Assembly: GCA_022510945.1 (NCBI GenBank)
Contig: JAFLSK010000002.1
Span: 33,911-97,910, forward strand
From: Ruminococcus sp.
Lineage (GTDB): Bacteria; Bacillota; Clostridia; Oscillospirales; Acutalibacteraceae
Length of the DNA stretch: 64,000 bases
Reading direction: 5' to 3'
Positions 18,267-27,532 of this stretch are shown one piece after another. Below the pieces are notes generated by a model, which saw only the letters and a list, made by a program, of their open reading frames with translations, did no database searches and was not told where the DNA came from. The position numbers and the translations under genes are program-made. The number at the start of each line of letters is the position of its first letter. The stretch's first letter is position 1.

Positions 18267-18970
18267 TGAATTTCACAGCATTTTTTATGAATAACTGGGG
18301 TCTCATACTGATTTCGTTCGTGGTCGCGTACCTTTTAGGCAGCGTGAACACCGCCGTTATCTTTACCAATATCGCAACAAAAGGCAAGAAGGATATCCGT
18401 GAAATGGGCAGCGGCAACGCAGGTTTTACGAACGTTCTCCGCTCAGTCGGCAAAGTTCCCGCAATCCTTACCATTGTGTGTGATTTGTTGAAATCCGTAG
18501 TCGCTGTACTGCTCGGCGGTTACCTGTTCTCGCTCGCCGCGGCAGGATTGAACAATCCCGACGCTATCATCAGAATCGGAAAGTACGCTTGCGGTTTTTT
18601 TGCAATCCTCGGCCACAGCTATCCTCTTTACTTCCGCTTCAGGGGCGGTAAGGGCATCGTTTCGGCAGCGGGTATGATGCTTGTCGCGGATTGGCGCGTA
18701 TTTGTGATTATTGTTGCGACATTTTTAATTGTGTTCATTTTTACAAAGATTATATCGCTCGCAAGCATCACCTGTGCGTGTCTGTTCCCTGTGTACACAT
18801 TCATAATGACCTTCTTCATCGACCAGACGCATTTTAGTTATCCTATATGGTATGTGTGGATTTGCACGGTAACTGCGGTGTTTATTGCATTGTTCGTTAT
18901 CATAAAGCACTCATCTAACATCAAGCGACTGCTCGCAGGCGAGGAAAAGAAAATCACAGCGAAAAAATAA
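18266..18970 (+). CDS. plsY: Glycerol-3-phosphate acyltransferase PlsY
   Basis: Integral membrane enzyme that moves an acyl group from acyl-phosphate to glycerol-3-phosphate, the first step of phospholipid synthesis. 234 aa with about five helices and the three family motifs: GSVNTAVIF, MGSGNAGFTNVLRSVGK, and GHSYPLYFRFRGGKGIVSAAG. The ATG at 18266 overlaps the der stop (ATGA); the ORF-track GTG three bases earlier is less likely. GGGGAGAG lies upstream. Confidence 0.95.
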   Translation: MNFTAFFMNNWGLILISFVVAYLLGSVNTAVIFTNIATKGKKDIREMGSGNAGFTNVLRSVGKVPAILTIVCDLLKSVVAVLLGGYLFSLAAAGLNNPDAIIRIGKYACGFFAILGHSYPLYFRFRGGKGIVSAAGMMLVADWRVFVIIVATFLIVFIFTKIISLASITCACLFPVYTFIMTFFIDQTHFSYPIWYVWICTVTAVFIALFVIIKHSSNIKRLLAGEEKKITAKK

Positions 18971-18978
18971 GATTATTC

Positions 18979-19017
18979 ATATAGGGTTGGATTTAAATTC
19001 CGACCCTATATTTTTTT
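18979..19017 (+). terminator. Terminator after plsY
   Basis: 13-bp stem ATATAGGGTTGGA/TCCGACCCTATAT with one G.U pair, then seven T. Confidence 0.9.
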
Positions 19018-19036
19018 CATAAAGTTCTTTGAGCCC

Positions 19037-19065
19037 TTGAATTTTGCGGAAGAAAGTATTATAAT
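19037..19065 (+). promoter_or_regulatory. Sigma-A-type promoter for the HIT-PRTase-comEC-holA-rnmV run
   Basis: TTGAAT, 17 bp, TATAAT; start ~40 bp before the HIT gene. Confidence 0.7.
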
Positions 19066-19109
19066 TTTACTGTAATAATATGGCGAAAAGCCAAAAATCG
19101 GAGAACGTT

Positions 19110-19448
19110 ATGGATTGTGTATTTTGTAAAATTATCGACGGCTCAATTCCGTCAAAAAAGGTTTACGAGGACGACAAAATGGTCGCTTTCTACGACCTCG
19201 AGCCGCAGGCTCCCGTTCACGTTATTATGATTCCGAAGGCGCATATAGAGAGTGCAAATGACCTCACAGCCGAAAACAGCGCATACATCGCGCACATCTT
19301 CTCAAAGGTGCCCGAGATTGCGAAGTCGCTCGGACTTAAGGACGGCTACAGAATCGTCAACAACTGCGGCCCCGACGGGGGACAGACCGTTTTCCACATT
19401 CATTTCCACCTTCTCGGCGGAAAAAAGCTTGAAACACAAATGGCATAA
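19110..19448 (+). CDS. HIT-family nucleotide hydrolase (HinT-like)
   Basis: 112-aa histidine-triad protein that hydrolyses nucleoside phosphoramidates and related adducts. It shows CVFCKIIDGSIPSKKVYED near the N-terminus, PVHVIMIPKAHI, and the catalytic triad HIHFHLLGG. The ATG at 19110 follows GGAGA at normal spacing; the ORF-track ATG 30 bases upstream has no SD. Confidence 0.93.
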   Translation: MDCVFCKIIDGSIPSKKVYEDDKMVAFYDLEPQAPVHVIMIPKAHIESANDLTAENSAYIAHIFSKVPEIAKSLGLKDGYRIVNNCGPDGGQTVFHIHFHLLGGKKLETQMA

Positions 19449-19462
19449 TAAAGGAGAAAACT

Positions 19463-20002
19463 ATGGGAAAGAGTTATAAAATGACAATCGCAGGTTGCGA
19501 GCGCGATCTCCCGCTCTGCGAGGTAAGCGAAAATTTAGATATCGCCGCTTTCGTTATGTTCGGCGACGTTGAGGTTACAGAGGCGTCAGCAAGAGAACTC
19601 CTAAAAATCTGCCCCGAGCACGACGTTGTTGTGACTGCTGAGGCTAAGGGTATTCCGCTCGGCTACGAAATGGCGCGTCAGGAAAAGGGCGAGTATGTTG
19701 TTGCGCGCAAGGGTCTCAAGGTTTATATGCCCGAGTATATCAACGTTGAGGTGCGCTCTATCACAACGCTGTCTCTGCAACGTCTCTATATCGGAACGGA
19801 CGATATTGAAAAAATTAAGGGCAAGAGAGTTCTTATCGTCGATGACGTTATCTCCACCGGCGAGAGCCTTGTCGCTTTGCAAAAGCTTGTTGAGAAGGCC
19901 GGCGGCAACATTGTCGGTATGGCTGCCGTGCTCGCTGAGGGCGACGCCGCTGACCGCGACGATATAATCTTCCTCGAGAAGCTCCCTGTATTCCCCAAGT
20001 AA
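19463..20002 (+). CDS. Type I phosphoribosyltransferase (adenine PRTase-like)
   Basis: 179 aa with the PRPP-binding loop RVLIVDDVISTGES and an N-terminal half compatible with the APRT/XPRT group. The base specificity is uncertain: the protein is diverged from canonical Apt, so adenine is a likely but unproven substrate. It follows the HIT gene by 14 bp and precedes comEC by 12 bp. Confidence 0.8.
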   Translation: MGKSYKMTIAGCERDLPLCEVSENLDIAAFVMFGDVEVTEASARELLKICPEHDVVVTAEAKGIPLGYEMARQEKGEYVVARKGLKVYMPEYINVEVRSITTLSLQRLYIGTDDIEKIKGKRVLIVDDVISTGESLVALQKLVEKAGGNIVGMAAVLAEGDAADRDDIIFLEKLPVFPK

Positions 20003-20014
20003 AGGACGATAAAA

Positions 20015-22240
20015 ATGACTAAACGACTGTTTGCGTACATAGGCCTGTCAATGCTTGCCGCGTTTACAGTCGTTTTTTATTTTGGACACTTAGGTGCGGC
20101 GTTTCTCGCTGTTTTTGCGGTTTCATTGATTGTTATAACGCTTGTGTTTAAATTGGGCGTAAAAAGCACAGCCATTTTAATCAGCGCGGTTTTAATCGCT
20201 TCCACTGCGTATTTCGAGGTGTATCGGTATTTCTTCGACAAGCGTAGCGAGGTCTACGAAAACCAGACGGTCGGCCTCACCGCCGTCGTCAAGGACACGC
20301 CGCATATGAGTTACGATGTATTTTATTACGAACTTGAAAGCCGCGAGGTTAACGAAAATGACGAAAAGATTAAGATACTTTTCAAATCCTCATATGATTT
20401 GAATTTAGAATACGGAGATGTGCTCACCTGTAACGCGGTGCTTACAAAATGCGACAACGACTATTACCGCTCGAAACGCTATCTGTATATCGCGAGCGAG
20501 TCCGAGGACGGCTTTGACTATAACGTCGAAAAACCCGGGCAAAAGGGAATAGACTATATCCCGATTTTTCTGCGCGAAAGGTTTACTCACGCAATTTCCG
20601 TGCTTATGACGGGCTACGAGGGCGAATTGTGCAACGCGATAGTTTTCGGCGATAAGTTCGGCTTGTCTAAGGATTTATACAACTCATTTACCAATACGGG
20701 ACTAAGCTACATCATTGTCGTTTCGGGTATGCATATGACGATAATCGCCGCGTTTATTCTCAAGCTGTTCAAGCCGCTTGGCAGGCGTAGGTGGGAACAG
20801 CTTGTTCGAATGACGTTTTGTATTGTTTTTATCGTGTTATATATGTTTATAACAGGCTGCTCCTCATCTGTAGTTCGTTCAGGAATTATGACAATAATTT
20901 ATGTCATCGGGTTCGGTGTAAGCCGCAGGAGCGATACATATAACCGACTCGGCTTTGCGGCGATTTTTCTGACCGCGCTCAATCCGTTAGCCGTGGGTGA
21001 CGTTGGGCTGTTACTGTCGTTTGCGTCTGTAATCGGCATAGTCTATCTGCAACCTAAAATGCAGGGTTGGTTTGAAAGCAAAACTCACATAGATGGAAAA
21101 CTCTCAGAACTTGCTACTGAAAACAAAAGGTCTTTTAAAATTTCTATAAAAATTAAGTCTATAAAACTCATCAAAAATACGTTCAACACTCTATCTACCT
21201 CAACCGCGGCAGTAATCGCTATCTCCCCGATAACATTGATATGTTTCGGTGTGTGCAATCCGCTCGTTATTATCTCATCTCAATTTATCGTTCCGCTTAT
21301 GCAACTTCTTATGATTTGTACTTTCCTTTCCGCGGTTCTTTGGTATTGTCCTATACTGAACTTCTTTGCATATTCGCTCTCGTTTATTGCGCATTGGATA
21401 GCGTGGTGGACGATAAAAGTCGTAAACTTTATGGCGAACTTACCCTTCGGCAGTATCTTCGCAAACCCCACCTATATGAAGTGGTGGTTTGCCGCTGTAC
21501 TCCTCATTTTTGCTGCTGCGATGCTGTTCAAAAACAGGAAAAAGAGCATAAGCATCGGTATATTCATTTCCGTTGCTCTGCTTGCAGTGGGTTATCCCGT
21601 ACACCTTGCGTTGACCGAAAACAATGTGACGCTCAATGTGATGAACGCAGGCAACGGCACGACCGTATGGCTCAGCAGTGCTGAGGGTAACGACATCCTT
21701 TCCTGCGGCGGAAGTCTATCCGAGCGTTCGAGTGTTTTTGAGGAAATACGAACCACGACAAGCGGGATTGACTTTCTCCTTGTCCCTTCCGCGAACAAAA
21801 GCGAGTGCTCCTACGCCGCCGATTTTATCTCGGAATTTGACGTAAAGGGAGTTCTGTTGTATCATAGATATAACACGAGCGAGAACGCCTATCGCCGCGC
21901 CGAAAAGCTCGACAAATTCAACGTGTTCTCTGAGAACGACCGTGTTAACGTACGGCTGTTAAACGGTTTTACCGACTATGTGGTCAACGTGAAAAATCAC
22001 ACATGGCAATATCTCGACTGCGGCGAAAAAACCGTGCTTATTGCGCCGAAAGGCGGTAAGCTTACGGAAATCTCTACAAGCTTTAAAAAAGCCGATATTC
22101 TTATACTCAACAGCTATATCGACAACATAGAAACACTCGACTGCGAGACGGTCATCTGGAGTAGTCATAAGCCTGTTCCGCAGGAACTCTCAGACCGTGC
22201 AATAAAAACAGACAACACATATGTTATAAGCTTGAATTAA
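20015..22240 (+). CDS. comEC: ComEC/Rec2-type competence channel with degenerate C-terminal hydrolase domain
   Basis: 741-aa polytopic membrane protein for single-strand DNA uptake. After two or three N-terminal helices and an OB-like soluble domain (~70-180), the competence domain carries GDKFGLSKDLYNSFTNTGLSYIIVVSGMHM and RSGIMTIIYVIG. The C-terminal ~200 residues (from LTENNVTLNVMNAGNGTT) align in position with the metallo-beta-lactamase domain of ComEC, but the HXHXDH metal motif is absent, so this domain is probably inactive. A stand-alone ComEC-type hydrolase with an intact motif lies at 32194. It is in a tight run with holA (9-bp gap). Confidence 0.9.
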   Translation: MTKRLFAYIGLSMLAAFTVVFYFGHLGAAFLAVFAVSLIVITLVFKLGVKSTAILISAVLIASTAYFEVYRYFFDKRSEVYENQTVGLTAVVKDTPHMSYDVFYYELESREVNENDEKIKILFKSSYDLNLEYGDVLTCNAVLTKCDNDYYRSKRYLYIASESEDGFDYNVEKPGQKGIDYIPIFLRERFTHAISVLMTGYEGELCNAIVFGDKFGLSKDLYNSFTNTGLSYIIVVSGMHMTIIAAFILKLFKPLGRRRWEQLVRMTFCIVFIVLYMFITGCSSSVVRSGIMTIIYVIGFGVSRRSDTYNRLGFAAIFLTALNPLAVGDVGLLLSFASVIGIVYLQPKMQGWFESKTHIDGKLSELATENKRSFKISIKIKSIKLIKNTFNTLSTSTAAVIAISPITLICFGVCNPLVIISSQFIVPLMQLLMICTFLSAVLWYCPILNFFAYSLSFIAHWIAWWTIKVVNFMANLPFGSIFANPTYMKWWFAAVLLIFAAAMLFKNRKKSISIGIFISVALLAVGYPVHLALTENNVTLNVMNAGNGTTVWLSSAEGNDILSCGGSLSERSSVFEEIRTTTSGIDFLLVPSANKSECSYAADFISEFDVKGVLLYHRYNTSENAYRRAEKLDKFNVFSENDRVNVRLLNGFTDYVVNVKNHTWQYLDCGEKTVLIAPKGGKLTEISTSFKKADILILNSYIDNIETLDCETVIWSSHKPVPQELSDRAIKTDNTYVISLN

Positions 22241-22249
22241 GGTGGCACT

Positions 22250-23302
22250 ATGTCCGAAATAAACCGAAAAGAGCTCCGACAGCTCATTAAAAGCAGAAAA
22301 TTTGATAATATCTACCTCATCTACGGCGAGGAGAAAATGTACGTCAAGACAGACACCGACTATCTCGTGACCACGCTTATGGGCAAACAGCCGCCCGAGT
22401 TCAATTACCATGCGTTCACGAAGGATCACAACCTCGACTCCATAGCCGTTGCGATTCAGGTTGTACCATTCGTCAGCGAGTACAACTGCGTTAAGGTCGC
22501 GGACTTTGACGTAAACGCTGCTACAAAGAGCGAGTTCGAGCAGCTTTTCGATATTCTCGATAATGTGCCCGACACCACCGTTTTGATTTTAACTCTGCCG
22601 ACTCTCGAGCAGGATATAAAAAAGTTAGGCGCGAATTTTACTAAGCTTTTAACCTACGTCAAGAAAAACGGCACAGCATGCGCAATGAACCGTGAGACGG
22701 ATATTTCGCTTTCCAATCAGATTATCCGCTGGGCAGATAAGCGCGGCATAAAAATCGAGCGTGCCGATGCGTATATGCTTCAGGAGTACGTTGGCTTTGA
22801 TCTTAACACGATAAAAAACGAGCTCGACAAGCTTTGTAACTACGTCGGCGATAACGGCGTTATTACAGGCGAGCATATCGAACTGCTCGTTTCAAAACGA
22901 CTCGAAGCGAATATTTTCCAGCTTACCGACAGAATCGTCGAGCGTAAAAGCACCGAGGCATTCAATATCCTCAACGCACTGTTTTATCAGAAAGCGACGC
23001 CCGATGAAATTATCAGCATAATCAGTATGTCCTACCTCGATTTTTACAGGGTAAGGGTTGCGTCCGAATGCGGCGTTCCGCTGTCTCAGATTGCGCAGGA
23101 CTTCGGCTACGGCAGGCGCGAGTTTATTCTCAAAAAGGCAGAGTCGAAAATCCGCAGAATTTCCACCTCCGCACTGCGTGAGAGCATAAGCGAGATTACC
23201 GAAACTACTGCGAAGCTGCACAGCGTTTCCGTAGATAAGCGCGTGCTCGTCGAGATGCTCGTCGCAAAGCTTCTTATGCTCGCTGAAAAGAGGGAAGAGT
23301 AA
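22250..23302 (+). CDS. holA: DNA polymerase III delta subunit
   Basis: 350-aa clamp-loader subunit that opens the beta sliding clamp. N-terminal IYLIYGEEKMYV replaces the usual Walker A, as in delta subunits; IQVVPFVSEYNCVKV is the clamp-binding region, and the C-terminal collar begins near FQLTDRIVERKSTEAFNIL. Its stop shares a base with the rnmV start. comEC-holA adjacency is common in Firmicutes. Confidence 0.93.
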   Translation: MSEINRKELRQLIKSRKFDNIYLIYGEEKMYVKTDTDYLVTTLMGKQPPEFNYHAFTKDHNLDSIAVAIQVVPFVSEYNCVKVADFDVNAATKSEFEQLFDILDNVPDTTVLILTLPTLEQDIKKLGANFTKLLTYVKKNGTACAMNRETDISLSNQIIRWADKRGIKIERADAYMLQEYVGFDLNTIKNELDKLCNYVGDNGVITGEHIELLVSKRLEANIFQLTDRIVERKSTEAFNILNALFYQKATPDEIISIISMSYLDFYRVRVASECGVPLSQIAQDFGYGRREFILKKAESKIRRISTSALRESISEITETTAKLHSVSVDKRVLVEMLVAKLLMLAEKREE

Positions 23303-23892
23303 TGCTCAGCCTCAAGGAAACGATAATCGTCGAGGGCCGCTACGACAAAATTAAGCTTAAATCAATCGTGGATACACCCGTAATCGAGACAGGCGGTTTT
23401 CGTGTTTTTAAGGATAAGGAAAAGCAGAGCCTTATCCGCAAAATCGCCGAAAATCGCGGAATATTAATTCTTACTGACAGCGACTCCGGCGGATTTGTCA
23501 TCCGCAATTTCCTGCGCGGCACAGTGCCCGAAAGTCAGATAAAGCACGCCTATATTCCTCAGCTTGAGGGCAAGGAGAAACGCAAGGCAGAAAGTTCAAA
23601 GGAAGGCTTTCTCGGTGTTGAAGGCGTGACGGATGAATTAATAATAGAGGCGATTCGCAGTAGCGGCGCGACCGTGCTCGGCGAGAGCGCTGAAAATAAA
23701 AGCGGCGAAATAACAAAGACAGATTTATACGTTCTCGGACTCTCCGGCAGGGAAAATTCCGCTAAGTTGCGCTCGGCGCTTTTAAAGGAGCTTGGTATGC
23801 CGTCATACCTCACCACCAACGCAATGCTGTCTGCACTCAACTGCTTATATTCTCTAAAGGAATTAAAATCTTTTGTTGATAAAATAGAATAA
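23302..23892 (+). CDS. rnmV: Ribonuclease M5 (5S rRNA maturation, Toprim)
   Basis: 196 aa. Toprim residues are visible: Glu in IIVEGRYDKIKL and the DSD motif in ILTDSDSGGF, followed by the HAYIPQLEGKEKRKAE block and the C-terminal DUF4093 region. It trims precursor 5S rRNA. The start overlaps the holA stop by one base. Confidence 0.92.
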   Translation: MLSLKETIIVEGRYDKIKLKSIVDTPVIETGGFRVFKDKEKQSLIRKIAENRGILILTDSDSGGFVIRNFLRGTVPESQIKHAYIPQLEGKEKRKAESSKEGFLGVEGVTDELIIEAIRSSGATVLGESAENKSGEITKTDLYVLGLSGRENSAKLRSALLKELGMPSYLTTNAMLSALNCLYSLKELKSFVDKIE

Positions 23893-23897
23893 AAAAT

Positions 23898-23936
23898 AAT
23901 CACCGTCCGGATAATAAAAGATAGGACGGTGATTTT
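23898..23936 (+). promoter_or_regulatory. Hairpin abutting a start codon: terminator or SD-sequestering element
   Basis: AATCACCGTCC, a 15-nt loop, GGACGGTGATT, then TTATG. The 3' arm contains the only SD-like stretch (GGACGGTGA) for the ATG at 23937, and the run of T that follows is short. Confidence 0.6.
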
Positions 23937-24308
23937 ATGTTTGAAAGAAAAAATTCCTCTCTGTTTTGTATCGGCGCAGTGTGTTACGGACTTATCGAGA
24001 TTGTGTGGCGCGGCTGGACGCACTGGTCAATGTTTCTTACGGGCGGTGCGTGTTTCGTCGCTTTATATCGCATATTTGCAAAAATAGCGCATTATTCAAT
24101 GGTTACGCGCTGTCTTATCGGCGGAGCTGTTATAACTTCGTTCGAGTTCTGTTCGGGCTGTATATTTAATAAACTGCTGAAATTAAAGGTCTGGGATTAC
24201 TCCGACAGACCTTTTAATCTCAAAGGGCAGATTTGCCCGCTTTATTCTTTTATGTGGGTGCTGTTGTGCATACCCGTGAACGCTGTGTGCAAACGGTTGA
24301 GGGGTTAG
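23937..24308 (+). CDS. Small membrane protein of the putative ABC-transporter type IV (CmpB, PF06541-like) family
   Basis: 123 aa, four predicted helices. The C-terminal half has the family-like block LKVWDYSDRPFNLKGQICPLYSFMW. Function of the family is not established. It starts directly after an inverted repeat that holds its SD, and its end overlaps the convergent CorC-like gene by 4 bp. Confidence 0.7.
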   Translation: MFERKNSSLFCIGAVCYGLIEIVWRGWTHWSMFLTGGACFVALYRIFAKIAHYSMVTRCLIGGAVITSFEFCSGCIFNKLLKLKVWDYSDRPFNLKGQICPLYSFMWVLLCIPVNAVCKRLRG

Positions 24309-25576
24309 TCCTCGTCTGTTTCCACAGCCTTCGGCTCAATCGTAACGTTGACCGCGATAATGCGCTGGCTGTTGACCTGCTGAACAATGAGCTCAATATT
24401 TTCGTATCTGTACTTTGCTTTCCTTCTTGGGATAGCCGACAGGTGCTCAAGTATAAATCCGCCGACCGTCACCGCGTCGGTTTCAACGTCGTCATGGTCG
24501 ATGTCCGCAAGTTCGAATAAATCCTCAAGCGGCATATCACCGCTGACGATGTACTGCGTGTCCGAAATCTTTGTGCAGGCGTTCTCAATTTCCTCGTCCT
24601 CGTCCCAGATTTCGCCTACGATTTCCTCGAGTAAATCCTCCATAGTAACGATGCCGAGTGTGCCGCCGTATTCGTCGGTTACGACCGCCATATGAATCCT
24701 CTTTCGCTTGAACTCGCTGAGTATTTTCGAGAGGTTCTGGTTGTTGAACACAAAGTAGGCGGGCTGAATCAGCTTGCCGATATTCGGCTCATATCCGTTT
24801 GCGAGTTCCTCAAGGTAATCACGCGTGTGCAGGATACCAATTATGTGGTCGATAGTCTCCTTGAACACGGGAATACGCGAGTATCGGCTCTCCATAACGA
24901 TGTGCTTGAGCTTTTCCGGCGAGTCGGTTATGTCTATAGCCGTCATATCAACGCGCGGGGTGAGTATCTCGAGTACGGTCTTGTCGTCGAAGTCGAGCAC
25001 AGACTGTACCATCTCGCTTTCGCTCTCCTCAATAACGCCTTCTTCCTCGATATTCTCGACAATTTGCTTGAGTTCGTCCTCGGTTACGGACGGAGCCTCT
25101 TCCTTAGTGCCCGCAACCTTCAACGCAGCTTCCTTAAGCTTTACGAACAGGAAAACTATCGGAGTGAGTACGATTGTTATTGCTTTAAGCATACCTGCCG
25201 AGGCGAGGGAATAGCCCTCGCTGTGCTCCTTTGCAAGGCACTTCGGAATAATCTCACCGAACGTGAGTACCAAAAGGGTAGTCGCGCCAGTCGCAATCGC
25301 CGAGCCAATGTCGCCGAACAGTTCAAGACACACCACCGTCGCAAGCGACGAACAACCGAGATTTACAATATTGTTGCAGATAAGTATCGCCGTGAGCGCC
25401 TTATCGAAATTGTTGATAATGTATAAAACATTTTTTGCCTTTTTGTTTCCGTCGTCGGCGTAGCTCTGAATACGAATGTTATTCACGAACGAAAACGCCG
25501 TTTCAACAGAACTGAAAAAAGCAGAAAGCAGAATACATAGTATAATAACTATTATTTGCCACGATTGAACTTCCAA
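24305..25576 (-). CDS. HlyC/CorC (CNNM-type) family membrane protein with CBS domains
   Basis: 423 aa: an N-terminal DUF21 membrane domain (helices to ~170, including FGEIIPKCLAKE), a CBS pair (~200-330, with DFDDKTVLEILTPRVDMTAID and GTLGIVTMEDLLEEIVGEIWDEDE) and a C-terminal CorC/HlyC transporter-associated domain. The family is linked to Mg2+/Co2+ handling; true haemolysin activity is not implied. The start is TTG at 25576, preceded by GGAAGTGA at good spacing, as no ATG fits. Confidence 0.9.
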   Translation of the reverse strand: MEVQSWQIIVIILCILLSAFFSSVETAFSFVNNIRIQSYADDGNKKAKNVLYIINNFDKALTAILICNNIVNLGCSSLATVVCLELFGDIGSAIATGATTLLVLTFGEIIPKCLAKEHSEGYSLASAGMLKAITIVLTPIVFLFVKLKEAALKVAGTKEEAPSVTEDELKQIVENIEEEGVIEESESEMVQSVLDFDDKTVLEILTPRVDMTAIDITDSPEKLKHIVMESRYSRIPVFKETIDHIIGILHTRDYLEELANGYEPNIGKLIQPAYFVFNNQNLSKILSEFKRKRIHMAVVTDEYGGTLGIVTMEDLLEEIVGEIWDEDEEIENACTKISDTQYIVSGDMPLEDLFELADIDHDDVETDAVTVGGFILEHLSAIPRRKAKYRYENIELIVQQVNSQRIIAVNVTIEPKAVETDED

Positions 25577-25672
25577 AAATTATCACTTCCAAAATTTATA
25601 ATCTAATACACTTTAAGAATACTATAATTTTTCTGAAAAATAATTTTTATTTAGAAAAAAGAATTAATTTTC

Positions 25673-25701
25673 TTGAATTATCTTCCATAAAATGTTATAA
25701 T
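25673..25701 (+). promoter_or_regulatory. Sigma-A-type promoter for tepA
   Basis: TTGAAT, 17 bp, TATAAT, ~60 bp before the tepA start. Confidence 0.7.
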
Positions 25702-25763
25702 TTTAAAGAATACACACATTATATTGTGCTTTTATGGGTAAAATATCTGTGGAGGTGCATATT

Positions 25764-26510
25764 ATGTGCGAAAATAAGAATCAAAGCGACGAATTTGTCC
25801 GCAATCCGTGCGAGGAAGACGACCCGCAGAACGTCGAAAATCCCGCCGACGAAAAGCATTTCGAGCAGATAGAGGACTCTGGCTCGATACTGACCTCGCG
25901 CGGTGATAACGTTATTCATTGTCTCACTATAATAGGACAGATAGAGGGTCATTATATCCTGCCGCAAAACAACAAAACCACGAAGTACGAGCACGTTATC
26001 CCGCTTTTGGTTTCGATTGACGAGGATCCGCGCATTGACGGACTGCTTATCCTTTTGAATACGGTTGGCGGCGACGTTGAGGCTGGGCTTGCGATAGCCG
26101 AACTGATTTCGGGTATGCGTAAGCCGACAGTATCCATAGTCCTCGGCGGAGGACACTCGATAGGTATTCCGCTCGCCGTGGCGGCTAAGCGCAGCTTTAT
26201 CGCGAAGAGCGCGTCGATGACCGCTCACCCTGTGCGCAGTACGGGTCTTACTATCGGAGTGCCGCAGACGTTCGAATACTACCAGCGTATGCAGGACAGA
26301 ATCACTAACTTTGTCGTAGATAATTCTAAGATAAGCAAAGAGGACTACACCGCACTCGTGATGAATACGGGAGAGCTCGTTATGGACGTCGGAACGATAC
26401 TCGACGGCCAGCGCGCTGTTGACCTCGGCTTAGTTGATTCGGTCGGAACGCTTACCGACGCGACAGATTGCTTATACGCAATGATTGACGAAAGCAAAAA
26501 AACCTCATAA
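25764..26510 (+). CDS. tepA: ClpP-like serine protease TepA
   Basis: 248 aa ClpP-fold protein, homologous to Bacillus TepA/YmfB, located next to ftsK/spoIIIE in many Firmicutes. The Ser-containing block GGGHSIGIPLAVAAKRSF and the SASMTAHPVR block (His) are visible; LLILLNTVGGDVEAGLAIAE forms the oxyanion-strand region. An acidic N-terminal 30 residues are not conserved. Start taken at 25764 because GGAGGTGCAT precedes it; the ORF-track start at 25734 lacks an SD. Confidence 0.88.
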   Translation: MCENKNQSDEFVRNPCEEDDPQNVENPADEKHFEQIEDSGSILTSRGDNVIHCLTIIGQIEGHYILPQNNKTTKYEHVIPLLVSIDEDPRIDGLLILLNTVGGDVEAGLAIAELISGMRKPTVSIVLGGGHSIGIPLAVAAKRSFIAKSASMTAHPVRSTGLTIGVPQTFEYYQRMQDRITNFVVDNSKISKEDYTALVMNTGELVMDVGTILDGQRAVDLGLVDSVGTLTDATDCLYAMIDESKKTS

Positions 26511-26575
26511 GGGAGGGACTTTCCCTCCCGGGAGGTTCTATACATATGAGCACAATTTTAAGGAGTACATATTTA

Positions 26576-27526
26576 ATGGAACTTATAACACAAATTATTC
26601 AGGATGTCATTTTAGGCGTTATTCAGGGATTGACCGAGTTTCTGCCCGTATCGAGCAGCGGTCATCTTAACATTGCTCAGCACCTTATGGGTATGGACGA
26701 CGGCGGACTTTTCCTCGACGTTATGCTCCATATAGGAACGCTCACCGCGGTATTTATTTTTTACCATAAGCTTATCTGGAGACTTATCAAGGCGTTTTTC
26801 CTGCTCGTTAAGGACATCTTCACCGGCAAGTTCAAGTGGTCAAAAATGGACGGAGACCGTAACCTTATCATTATGCTGTTCATCGGACTTCTGCCGCTTT
26901 TTGCGCTTTTCCTTCCAATCCCCGGAACGGATATGAAGATTAAGGATTTAGCCGATTTGTTCGCACAGAGCAAGTATTTTATCGTGGTAGGCCTTTCTCT
27001 GCTTATGACGAGTATTCTGCTGCTTATCGGCTCAATTTGCAACAAGCGCAACTCTGGAAAGCACTATAAAAGCGACACCGAGAGCAACTACACCGGAAAC
27101 GGAAGGACGCGCTACACCGTGCTCGACGCTGTCTTAGTAGGTATCGGTCAGTGCTTCGCCGCGGTTTTCCCCGGACTTTCCCGCTCGGGAACTACGCTTG
27201 CCGTAGGAGAGATGCGCGGTATCAACAAGCAGGCAGCTTTAGACTACACCTTCATTCTCGGTATTCCGTCGATTATTGCAGCGGCGGCTCTCGAGATTAA
27301 GGACATTGATTCAGCAACGCTCAACACTTGTATGCCGCTCGCTGTGGTTTGCGGAATGTTAGCGGCGGCTGTAGTCGGCTATTTTGCAATTTGGCTCTTT
27401 AAGTGGCTTTTAAAAACCGATAAAATGATTGTCTTTATAATATACACGGCAGTAATCGGATTAATTGTCACCGCCGTGAGCATCTGGGAAATGGTAAGCG
27501 GTACATTCGTAACACTTATCCATTAA
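26576..27526 (+). CDS. uppP: Undecaprenyl-diphosphatase
   Basis: Polytopic membrane enzyme that dephosphorylates undecaprenyl pyrophosphate to recycle the wall lipid carrier; gives low-level bacitracin resistance. 316 aa with the two catalytic motifs GLTEFLPVSSSGHL and PGLSRSGTT. Two starts are possible: ATG 26546 after GGAGG and ATG 26576 after AGGAG. The second gives MELITQIIQDVILG, which matches the family N-terminus, so it is preferred. The GGGAGGG/CCCTCCC hairpin at 26511-26529 lies between tepA and this gene. Confidence 0.93.
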   Translation: MELITQIIQDVILGVIQGLTEFLPVSSSGHLNIAQHLMGMDDGGLFLDVMLHIGTLTAVFIFYHKLIWRLIKAFFLLVKDIFTGKFKWSKMDGDRNLIIMLFIGLLPLFALFLPIPGTDMKIKDLADLFAQSKYFIVVGLSLLMTSILLLIGSICNKRNSGKHYKSDTESNYTGNGRTRYTVLDAVLVGIGQCFAAVFPGLSRSGTTLAVGEMRGINKQAALDYTFILGIPSIIAAAALEIKDIDSATLNTCMPLAVVCGMLAAAVVGYFAIWLFKWLLKTDKMIVFIIYTAVIGLIVTAVSIWEMVSGTFVTLIH

Positions 27527-27532
27527 TTAATA

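Noticed and set aside
24692-25426. 244-aa plus-strand ORF
   Set aside because: Shadow of the CorC-like gene on the minus strand, which has clear DUF21 and CBS domains.
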